Source: Paratractidigestivibacter sp963605405
Lineage (GTDB): Bacteria; Actinomycetota; Coriobacteriia; Coriobacteriales; Atopobiaceae
DNA: 59,592 bases
NCBI GenBank assembly: GCA_963605405.1
Contig: CAVCUP010000015.1
Location: 1-59,592 of the forward strand
Direction: 5' to 3'
Shown: positions 53,259 to 59,592 of the stretch, one piece after another
Layout: each line of letters begins with the position of its first letter
Position numbering within the stretch: the first letter of the stretch is position 1
Position numbers and translations under genes: made by a program
The notes under the pieces: generated by a model
Told to the model about the DNA's origin: nothing
The model's database searches: none
Seen by the model: the letters and a program-made list of their open reading frames with translations, nothing else

Positions 53259-55547
53259 CTACTTTACGGCCTTGGCGCGGTTGAAGTTGATAAGGCAGCC
53301 GGCCTTGACGATGGCGCGCTCCTCGGGCGTCATGTCCGCCACATAGAGCTTGACCTGCTCCACCTCGCCGCCGGCGCGGACCACGTAGGCCGCGATGTCG
53401 GAGAGGTCGCCGTCCATGGCCGCGCGGATGCCGGGCACGTAGACGTAGTCGCCGACCTCGAAGTTCGGCTCGCCGGCCATCTGGAAGGGCACCATGCCCC
53501 AGTTCATCACGTTGGAGCGGTAGCGCTTGGTCGCGTACTCCGAGACGATGTTCGCGAGCCCGCCGATGACGCGCTGGCAGCTGGCCGCCTGCTCGCGGGC
53601 CGAGCCGTCGCCGGGCTTGACGGCGTAGACCATGCTGCCGTACTCGACGCTCGCCGCGTCGGCGGCCACGCCCGCGCCCTCGAGCGCCGAGAAGACCTCG
53701 GCGAGCGCGGGGTCGGCCTCGGTGAGGGCCTGGCCCGCGACGCGCTTCTTCTCGACGGCGTCGACGACCTTGGAGCGGCCGACGTACTCGGGGTCGCGGC
53801 GGCTCAAGGTGAACTCGGCGAGGCCGAGCGGGTTCGAGCGGAAGGAAGAGGTCTCGCCGGAGGGGATGAGCTCGTCGGTCGTGGTCACCGGGTCCATGAT
53901 CTTGGAACAGACCTTGAGGAGGATGTTCTCGCCCAGGGGCTCCATCGCCGGCCACGGCTTGATGTTCGGGCCCTCGACCAGCTCGGAGGCGGTGTCGGCC
54001 TTGCCGTAGCCCCAGTAGACGCGCTTGTCGTAGGGGGCGGAGTCGAAGTGGTACTCGCAGGCCTCGTCCCAGGTCTCGTCGGGCAGGTCGGTCGCCGGGG
54101 TGAGGACGCCGCCGTTTGCCGCCGTGGCCGCGATGGAGCGCGCATCCATGAGCGCGACGGCCGAGAGCTGGCCGTTGCCGGGCTTGGAGCCCTCGCGGTT
54201 GGGGAAGTTGCGCGTGGTGTGGCGGATGGAGAGGCCGTTGTTGGCGGGGGTGTCTCCTGCGCCGAAGCACGGGCCGCAGAAGGCCGTGCGCACGATGGCG
54301 CCCGCCTCCATGAGGTCGTAGACGTAGCCGCGGCGCGTGAGCTCGAGCGCCACGGGCTGGCTCGTGGGATAGACGGCCAGGCTGAACTCGCCGCAGCCGG
54401 TGTTCGCGCCCTTGAGCGCGCGAGCGGCCTGCACCACGCTGTCGTAGTTGCCGCCGGAGCAGCCCGCGATCACGCCCTGCTGCACGTGGAGCTTGCCGTC
54501 CTTGACCTTGTCGAGCAGGCTGAAGTTGACCTTCTCGCCGCCGATGCGGGCGGCCTCGACCTCGACGCTGTGCAGGATGTCCTCGAGGTTCTCGTTGAGC
54601 TCCTCGATGGTAAAGGTGTTGGAGGGGTGGAACGGCAGCGCGATCATGGGCTTGATGGCCGAGAGGTCCACGCGGACGCAGCCGTCGTAGTACGCGACGT
54701 CGGCGGGCGCGAGCTGCTTGTACTCGTCGCCGCGGCCGTGCTCGGCGAGGAAGGCATGGGTGTCCTCGTCGGTGGCCCAGATGGACGAGAGGCACGTGGT
54801 CTCGGTGGTCATGACGTCGACGCCGTTGCGGTAGTCCGTGGTCATGGACGCGATGCCGGGGCCGACGAACTCCATGACCTTGTTCTTGACGTAACCGGAC
54901 TTGAAGACGGCGCCGATGATGGCGAGCGCGACGTCGTGCGGGCCGACGCCGGGACGCGGCGCGCCCTCGAGGTAGATGGCAACGACGCCGGGGTAGGCCA
55001 CATCGTAGGTGTCGCGCAGGAGCTGCTTGGCGAGCTCGCCGCCGCCCTCGCCCACGGCCATGGTGCCGAGCGCGCCGTAGCGGGTGTGGGAGTCGGAGCC
55101 GAGGATCATCTTTCCGCAGCCGGCGAAGTTCTCGCGCATGAAGGAGTGGATGACGGCGATGTGGGGCGGAACGAAGATGCCGCCGTACTTCTTTGCGGCG
55201 GAGAGGCCGAAGACGTGGTCGTCCTCGTTGATGGTGCCGCCCACGGCGCACAGCGAGTTGTGGCAGTTGGTGAGCACGTAGGGCAGCGGGAACTTCTCCA
55301 TGCCCGAGGCGCGCGCCGTCTGGATGATGCCGACGAAGGTGATGTCGTGGCTGGCCATGGCGTCGAAGCGGACCTTGAGCATGTCCGGGTCGCCCGAGGT
55401 GTTGTGCGCCTGGAGGATGGAATAGGCGATGGTCCCGCGCTTGGCGTCGTCCGGCGCGGCCTCGATGCCGGCCGCCGCGGCCTCGCTCGCCGGGATGATC
55501 TCCTTGCCGTTGCGCAGGTAGATGCCCTCGTCGTACAGCTTTACCAT
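53259..55547 (-). CDS. Aconitase-family hydratase
   Basis: A 762-residue hydratase of the aconitase family. The 4Fe-4S ligands are C363 in AGCSGGNYD and C424/C427 in TAFCGPCFGAGDTP; the LGSDSHTRYGALGTMAVGEGG block and the swivel domain (about 620-760) with YRSNVMNWG are present. The length and N terminus (LYDEGIYLRNGKEI) differ from AcnA/AcnB and isopropylmalate isomerase, and seem closest to the uncharacterised YbhJ-like hydratases, so citrate is only a candidate substrate. No citrate synthase or isocitrate dehydrogenase is adjacent. The SD GGGG lies six bases before the ATG. Confidence 0.85.
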   Translation of the reverse strand: MVKLYDEGIYLRNGKEIIPASEAAAAGIEAAPDDAKRGTIAYSILQAHNTSGDPDMLKVRFDAMASHDITFVGIIQTARASGMEKFPLPYVLTNCHNSLCAVGGTINEDDHVFGLSAAKKYGGIFVPPHIAVIHSFMRENFAGCGKMILGSDSHTRYGALGTMAVGEGGGELAKQLLRDTYDVAYPGVVAIYLEGAPRPGVGPHDVALAIIGAVFKSGYVKNKVMEFVGPGIASMTTDYRNGVDVMTTETTCLSSIWATDEDTHAFLAEHGRGDEYKQLAPADVAYYDGCVRVDLSAIKPMIALPFHPSNTFTIEELNENLEDILHSVEVEAARIGGEKVNFSLLDKVKDGKLHVQQGVIAGCSGGNYDSVVQAARALKGANTGCGEFSLAVYPTSQPVALELTRRGYVYDLMEAGAIVRTAFCGPCFGAGDTPANNGLSIRHTTRNFPNREGSKPGNGQLSAVALMDARSIAATAANGGVLTPATDLPDETWDEACEYHFDSAPYDKRVYWGYGKADTASELVEGPNIKPWPAMEPLGENILLKVCSKIMDPVTTTDELIPSGETSSFRSNPLGLAEFTLSRRDPEYVGRSKVVDAVEKKRVAGQALTEADPALAEVFSALEGAGVAADAASVEYGSMVYAVKPGDGSAREQAASCQRVIGGLANIVSEYATKRYRSNVMNWGMVPFQMAGEPNFEVGDYVYVPGIRAAMDGDLSDIAAYVVRAGGEVEQVKLYVADMTPEERAIVKAGCLINFNRAKAVK

Positions 55548-55865
55548 TCAAGACCCCGCTCTCCCCCGGGCCCTTCCCCGAGACATTGGGACACAACACG
55601 CGTCGTTAGACAGTGCCCTTATTATCCACCGAGAGTTTGCGCGCGGGTTTCCAAACACCGACGAGCGACGCACGGCCGGCCTTCTCGACGTAAAAACATC
55701 AGGACCGGTACAGTGGCCGGCGAGAAGCGCGGGCGATCCCGGCCAGGCTCGCGATGCGCCGAGAAGCGGCGCGATCGACGGCCGCATGAAGCCCGCGAGG
55801 AGATGCGGCCGATGCGAACGCGGCCGGCCGCAGGTCGACAGGAACACGAGCGGAGGATGGGCACG
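55548..55865. other. Divergent intergenic region with promoters
   Basis: 318 bases between the aconitase-type gene and the deacylase gene. On the minus strand GATAAT (complement 55621-55626) is a good -10 for the former; its -35 is unclear. On the plus strand TCGACG (55685-55690) and TACAGT (55709-55714), spacing 18, may drive the deacylase. No other feature is seen. Confidence 0.45.
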
Positions 55866-56525
55866 ATGGCGAACGAGGCGACGACCGGGAATCCGGCCAT
55901 GGGCGCGGACCCCGGTGTGGTTGGGGGCGGGAACGCGGAGGCGGCCATGGGCGCGCCCGACGGAATGTGCGCAGGCGGGAACGCGGCTGCGCGCGGAGCG
56001 CGTACCTGGGAAGACGCGCATGCCATCCCCGGCGCGCTCACAAAGAGCGACGTCTATGCCCTTCTCGATGCGCACAACATGGGCTATGAGGCCGTCGAGC
56101 ACCCGCCCGTCTTTACCGTCGAGGAGGCCGACGCGCTGGCCAAGCTCCCCTTCGCCGAGCACGAGGCCAAGAACTTCTTCCTGCGCGACCCCAAGCACCG
56201 GGAGTATTACCTGGTCACGGTACCCGACCACAAGAAGGTCGACCTCAAGGCCCTGCAGGCGGAGCTCCACAGCAAGAGGCTCTCGTTCGCGTCGGCCGAG
56301 GACCTCGCGGAGAGAATCGGCATCTACCCCGGCGCCGTCACGCCCTTTGCCGCGCTCAACGCAGAGCCGGGAAGCATCCACGTGGCCCTCGACGCCGACT
56401 TCCGCCGCTGGGGGCGCGTCGGCTGCCACCCCTGCTCCAACACGGCGAGCGTCCACGTGCGCACGGACGACCTTCTCGCACTCCTGAGCGAGGCCGGGCA
56501 TGAGGTGGTCTTCGTGGAGCTGTAG
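55866..56525 (+). CDS. Prolyl-tRNA editing deacylase (YbaK/ProX type)
   Basis: A 219-residue protein whose residues about 55-219 form the YbaK/aminoacyl-tRNA deacylase domain. It hydrolyses mischarged tRNA-Pro (Ala- or Cys-tRNA) in trans. HPPVFTVEEADA, HEAKNFFLRDPKH, YYLVTVPDHKKVDLK and LNAEPGSIHVALD match ProX-type family members, including the catalytic lysine in DHKKV. The first 45 residues are an Ala/Gly/Met-rich low-complexity tail, unusual for the family. The ATG at 55866 is used because GGAGG lies nine bases upstream; an ATG at 55857 directly abuts that SD. Confidence 0.9.
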   Translation: MANEATTGNPAMGADPGVVGGGNAEAAMGAPDGMCAGGNAAARGARTWEDAHAIPGALTKSDVYALLDAHNMGYEAVEHPPVFTVEEADALAKLPFAEHEAKNFFLRDPKHREYYLVTVPDHKKVDLKALQAELHSKRLSFASAEDLAERIGIYPGAVTPFAALNAEPGSIHVALDADFRRWGRVGCHPCSNTASVHVRTDDLLALLSEAGHEVVFVEL

Positions 56526-56658
56526 GCGACCGGCGTCTCCTGACGGGACCCGAGACGGGCTGCGGAGACAGGCCGTGACGCCCGGCCGACCCCGCCCTTC
56601 TCGGCGCGAACAAGCGCCGGCGCGGGCATCGACGCCCCTTTCCGACCCCTACCGGCCC

Positions 56659-57690
56659 TTACTTGCTCGCGGGGACAAGGTCGTACGGCATAGCGCTGAA
56701 GACGGCCCACCACAAGATCAGGGCGACTGCCACAGGGAGCGGCCAGGCGACGAGCGCGCAGACGACGGCGAAGCGCAGGCCGAGAAACGCGAGGCGAAGG
56801 CCCCCGTGCCGCGGGCGGGTCTCGCACGTCATGCGAACGAAGGCGCCGCCCGGCGTGCGCCCGCCCCACGCGAGCGGCACGAGCAGCTCGAAGAGCGCCA
56901 GGGACCCGCGCACCGACCAGGCGGAGAAGAGCTCGAGGACGGTCGCGAAGTATCGCCATTCCTGGAAGTAGCGGCGCAGCACGAACTGCGCGACGGCCAT
57001 AAAGGCAAGCGCGAAGGCCCAGGTAAACACCAGGTCAAGCACAAAAGCCACCGAGCGGCGGAGAAGCCCGGGCCGGCACGTCGGCACGAGGGCCTCTGGA
57101 TCGATGGTCTTGGGCACGACTCGGCCGAACATCGAGGCGCCAGCCCAACCGATAAAGGCCCCGAAGCTGTTCATGATCAGGTCCTCGGTGTCGAACGTCC
57201 GGTACGCATAGGGATAAAGACCCCAGTCGCCCGTGAGCTGGGTCAGCTCGATAAGAAGCGACACCGCGAATCCCGCGAGCACGCTTCGCGCGGGCCCCCA
57301 GCCGAGGCCGCGTCCCACGACGAAGCCGAGCGGCACAAAGAGTGCGATGTTCGCCACGAGCTCGAAGACCCCGAAGGGCGTCGGGTGCCGGATAACGTTG
57401 AGGAAGCGCAATGGATTGAGCCCGGGGGAGACCCCGTACGTGATGCCCAGGCCCGTTGTGCCGTCAGGCAGCGGGTAGACCGTCATGCACGCAAGGCCGA
57501 GCAAGTAGAACACCGCGATATAGGCGCCCACGGCCGACCAGATGCGCACGCGCCCCTCTCGGCGATAAAGAAACGCGAGAATCGGCAAGGTGAGCACAAG
57601 CGAGGTAAGCGGCCAGAGCGCGAACGCGGCCGAGAAGCTCGCCGAGTAGGACCGCAAGAACTGAAGCATGAAGCTTAAGAGTCGGAGCAA
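56659..57690 (-). CDS. VanZ/RDD-family membrane protein
   Basis: A 343-residue integral membrane protein. The N-terminal two-thirds is a VanZ-like domain with FELVANIALFVPLGF, SLLIELTQLTG and FDTEDLIMNSFGAFIG, about five helices. The C terminus (about 210-340) looks like an RDD domain with three helices (LLRRSVAFVLDL). VanZ proteins give low-level teicoplanin resistance in enterococci but are common in Gram-positives with unknown roles. A TTG start at 57690 is preceded by GAAAGGA ten bases upstream; the first ATG at 57669 lacks such a site. It is a single gene. Confidence 0.82.
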   Translation of the reverse strand: MLRLLSFMLQFLRSYSASFSAAFALWPLTSLVLTLPILAFLYRREGRVRIWSAVGAYIAVFYLLGLACMTVYPLPDGTTGLGITYGVSPGLNPLRFLNVIRHPTPFGVFELVANIALFVPLGFVVGRGLGWGPARSVLAGFAVSLLIELTQLTGDWGLYPYAYRTFDTEDLIMNSFGAFIGWAGASMFGRVVPKTIDPEALVPTCRPGLLRRSVAFVLDLVFTWAFALAFMAVAQFVLRRYFQEWRYFATVLELFSAWSVRGSLALFELLVPLAWGGRTPGGAFVRMTCETRPRHGGLRLAFLGLRFAVVCALVAWPLPVAVALILWWAVFSAMPYDLVPASK

Positions 57691-57825
57691 AGCGCGGAAA
57701 TCCTTTCGCCAGGTGCAGATAACCTACCATCATGCCTGAGCACGCGATGTTCCCATGCGCTACATTCATGGGGACCTGTGTCGGCCCCGGGCCCCAAGGA
57801 GGCGCCGGGCAAGGGGGAGAAACTC

Positions 57826-58761
57826 ATGAACGTACTGGTATTGCCGCCCGTCACCGACGGACAGAAGGCGCGTCTCGAGGCCGTGGCGCCGGATGCCGTC
57901 TTCACGTATTCCTCACCTGAGAGCGTGAACGCGGCCGAAGTGGCGGCGGCCGACGTCGTCTTCGGCAACGTCTCCCCCGCGCTTCTGGGCGAGGCGCGCG
58001 GGCTGCGCCTGCTGCAGCTCAACTCGGCGGGCTTCGACAGGTACGTCGCCCCGGGCGTCGTGCCGGAGGGCTGCGCGCTCTGCTGCGCGACGGGGGCCTA
58101 CGGGCAGGCCGTCTCCGAGCATCTCTTTACAAGCGTCCTTTGCCTTATGAAGAAGCTCCACGGGTACCGCGACCTGCAGCGCAGCCACGAGTGGGGCGAC
58201 CTCGGCGAGGTATCGACGCCGGCAGGGGCAAACGTCCTCGTGCTCGGCGCCGGCGACATCGGCACGCACCTGGCAGCGCTCTTCTCCGCGATGGGCGCCC
58301 ACGTGACGGGCGTGCGCAGGCGCGCCGCCGAGGCCGAGGCGCCGTTCGAACGCATGGCGACCATGGCGGAGCTCGGCGAGCTTCTCCCCCAGGCCGACAT
58401 CGTGTGCTCCGTGCTTCCGAGCACGCCGGAGACGGCCGGCCTCGCCGATGCCGAGTTCTTCTCCGCGATGAAGCCGGGGGCGTACTTCGGCAACGCCGGG
58501 CGCGGAAGCCTCGTGGACCAGGCGGCGCTTATCGCCGCGCTCGAGTCCGGCCATCTGGCCGGCGCGGCGCTCGACGTGTGCACACCGGAGCCCCTGCCTG
58601 CGGGCGATCCGCTCTGGGATGCGCCGAACCTGCTGCTCACACCCCACATCAGCGGCTTCTATCACCTGCCCGTTACCCTCGACAACATCGTGGGCATCGT
58701 TGCCGAGAACCTCACCCGCCTTGCCGCCGACGAGCCCCTGCGCAACCGGGTGATGCTATAG
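57826..58761 (+). CDS. D-isomer-specific 2-hydroxyacid dehydrogenase
   Basis: A 311-residue NAD(P)-dependent dehydrogenase. The Rossmann loop GAGDIGTHLA lies at 141-150, and the catalytic Arg226 (GRGSLVD), Glu255 (PEPLP) and His274 (TPHISG) are all in place. It resembles the family of D-lactate, glycerate and hydroxyisocaproate dehydrogenases; which 2-hydroxyacid is used cannot be inferred. The start at 57826 has AGGGGGAGA five bases upstream. It is transcribed divergently from the VanZ/RDD gene. Confidence 0.92.
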   Translation: MNVLVLPPVTDGQKARLEAVAPDAVFTYSSPESVNAAEVAAADVVFGNVSPALLGEARGLRLLQLNSAGFDRYVAPGVVPEGCALCCATGAYGQAVSEHLFTSVLCLMKKLHGYRDLQRSHEWGDLGEVSTPAGANVLVLGAGDIGTHLAALFSAMGAHVTGVRRRAAEAEAPFERMATMAELGELLPQADIVCSVLPSTPETAGLADAEFFSAMKPGAYFGNAGRGSLVDQAALIAALESGHLAGAALDVCTPEPLPAGDPLWDAPNLLLTPHISGFYHLPVTLDNIVGIVAENLTRLAADEPLRNRVML

Positions 58762-58798
58762 GGCAACCACCAGACTTGTTCGATCTTCCGCGGTCGCG

Positions 58799-59107
58799 CT
58801 ACAGCGCGGCCGCGGTTTCTTTCCATGGGCGAATCTTTGCCAGCTCGGGTGCCAGTTCTCTTTTGGCGACTTCAGTTTCGTAGGCGACCTGTGCACGAAG
58901 CCAGTAGCCGTCAGCAAGGCCAAAGAACTTGCAGAGGCGAAGGTCGGTATCGGCCGTGACCCTCCTCTTTCCGAGCACAATCTGGCCAATTCGTTGCGCC
59001 GGAATGCCCGTCTCCTTCGCAAGTCGATATTGCGTGATGCCCATAGGCTCCAGGAATTCCTCCTTCAGAAGCTCACCTGGAGTAACGGACACAGGACGAT
59101 TGTTCAT
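58799..59107 (-). CDS. HigA-type antitoxin / XRE transcriptional regulator
   Basis: A 102-residue XRE-family protein of the HigA type (VTPGELLKEEFLEPMGITQ, RLAKETGIPAQRIGQIVLGKRRVTADTDLRL). The second ATG at 59107 is used because AGGG lies six bases upstream; another ATG stands six bases earlier. A -10-like TACAAT (complement 59205-59210) implies transcription from near 59198, leaving a 90-base leader too short for an upstream HigB toxin. No RelE-type partner is visible on either side, so it is an orphan or stand-alone regulator here. The start of its operator region contains CTACAA/TTGTAG. Confidence 0.8.
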   Translation of the reverse strand: MNNRPVSVTPGELLKEEFLEPMGITQYRLAKETGIPAQRIGQIVLGKRRVTADTDLRLCKFFGLADGYWLRAQVAYETEVAKRELAPELAKIRPWKETAAAL

Positions 59108-59204
59108 GGCCATCCCTCGCTTTCGACGATCGACGTTTCTGCCGACAATCTTGACTTCTTATCCCTGACCAGCGCTGATAGCACCTACTACAAACCTTTG
59201 TTCT

Positions 59205-59210
59205 ATTGTA
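59205..59210 (-). promoter_or_regulatory. -10 element of the HigA-type gene
   Basis: TACAAT on the minus strand within GCTACAATAG. The -35 (TAGCCA at 17 bases) is weak, and inverted CTACAA/TTGTAG overlaps the start region, suggesting autorepression. Confidence 0.45.
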
Positions 59211-59347
59211 GCAACCATACAAGTGTTTGGCTAGAACCGATTCAAGCCACTCTTGCGAGGCCTGGATCCGAGTCCCATCCCCACCCTTAGCGCAGCGCGA
59301 AATTCGCATGCCCTCTTTAGGCGGCGCCACGCGAACGCGCGGTTGCA

Positions 59348-59362
59348 GTTCAACCGTTGAAC
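59348..59362. promoter_or_regulatory. Palindrome upstream of the MerR-like gene
   Basis: Perfect 15-bp palindrome GTTCAACCGTTGAAC ending about 30 bp before the next start codon; a probable operator, possibly autoregulatory. Confidence 0.55.
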
Positions 59363-59392
59363 AGAAAAGGTTTATGAAGAGGGGGTGAGGCC

Positions 59393-59592
59393 ATGACGTC
59401 GCAAGAAGGCTGGACGATTTCACAGGTAGAAGCGCTTATCGGGCTGTCTCGGCGAGACATCCAACGCTGCTGCTACGAAGGCAAGGGCGGCGTCGGTATC
59501 CTCTCGCCCAAGGACAGCAAGTGGGGTCGGCGCACCTACACGGCCGACGACCTCGCGCGCCTCTTCATCGTCGCGCGCATGAAGGCCGACGG
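59393..59592 (+). CDS. MerR-family regulator, N-terminal fragment (runs off window)
   Basis: The first 66 residues of a MerR-type helix-turn-helix regulator: WTISQVEALIGLSRRDIQRC, then WGRRTYTADDLARLFIVARM, which are the HTH and wing of MerR proteins. The ATG at 59393 has a GAGGGGGTGAGG purine-rich stretch upstream. The rest of the gene, and hence its effector, lies off the right edge. Confidence 0.8.
   Translation, partial: MTSQEGWTISQVEALIGLSRRDIQRCCYEGKGGVGILSPKDSKWGRRTYTADDLARLFIVARMKAD

Noticed and set aside
53244..56525. Long plus-strand frame opposite the aconitase-type gene continuing into the deacylase frame
   Set aside because: Only its last part (55866-56525), in the same frame, is a real gene; the rest is the antisense shadow of the hydratase.
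59114..59300. Remnant of a HigB/RelE toxin upstream of the HigA-type gene
   Set aside because: The frames here give no RelE-like segments, and a -10 element falls inside the region.

Overview
The window is GC-rich bacterial chromosome with dense, ordinary protein-coding content and many GTG/TTG starts. It opens inside an rRNA operon. The 16S/23S sequence, an actinobacterial-style codon bias, a T-box-controlled pheST operon, fused binding-protein/permease transporters and a PTS-centred sugar economy together suggest an anaerobic member of the Coriobacteriia (Collinsella/Olsenella-like). The phylum level is fairly secure; the genus is inference.

Layout. 1-4102: minus-strand rRNA operon (partial 23S, spacer without tRNA, complete 16S, leader and promoter). 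4198-9100: a putative zinc-dependent phospholipase C-like gene, then pheS-pheT behind a Phe-specific T-box, with a 42-bp direct repeat between the two genes. 9114-16089: a polar amino acid ABC uptake system with one ATPase (unusual C-terminal extension) and three paralogous proteins that fuse a binding protein with its lobes in reversed order to a permease; HAD phosphatases lie among and beside them. 16310-28551: GntR regulator, HAD phosphatase, orphan PTS EIIA, ROK sugar kinase, M32 carboxypeptidase, a lipase-glpK translationally coupled pair, a short MetH and a PP2C phosphatase. 28899-33635: arginine biosynthesis operon argC-argJ-argB-argD with a palindromic operator. 33828-36695: EIIA plus DJ-1/PfpI pair, DEDDh exonuclease and nitroreductase. 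38422-43948: a large FtsX-type ABC exporter, its ATPase and a divergent TetR regulator with two near-identical operators. 44000-50897: sucrose locus (LacI regulator, PTS EIIBC, GH32 sucrase, fructokinase). 51086-59592: a degenerate HPr, HAD, LOG-type protein, aconitase-family hydratase, ProX-type deacylase, VanZ/RDD membrane protein, hydroxyacid dehydrogenase, HigA-type regulator and the start of a MerR-type regulator.

The most unusual signal is a pair of cassettes. Two paralogous genes (36980-38020 and 45249-46409) encode putative PD-(D/E)XK-like nucleases with identically spaced E, D, E and H residues. Each gene is bracketed by two intergenic elements of about 140-165 bp with terminal inverted repeats. 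The two pairs use different terminal repeats, but three of the four elements share an internal core around CTGGG(A/C)AAA. The second cassette sits between the LacI regulator and the sucrose genes it presumably controls. This looks like a gene-plus-flanking-element unit that may be mobile or self-recognising, and it has no match among the standard element types I know.

Several genes appear to work together: sucrose is imported and phosphorylated by ScrA, cleaved by ScrB, and the fructose phosphorylated by ScrK; a monoacylglycerol-lipase-like enzyme may supply glycerol to GlpK; argCJBD covers the glutamate-to-acetylornithine section of arginine synthesis.
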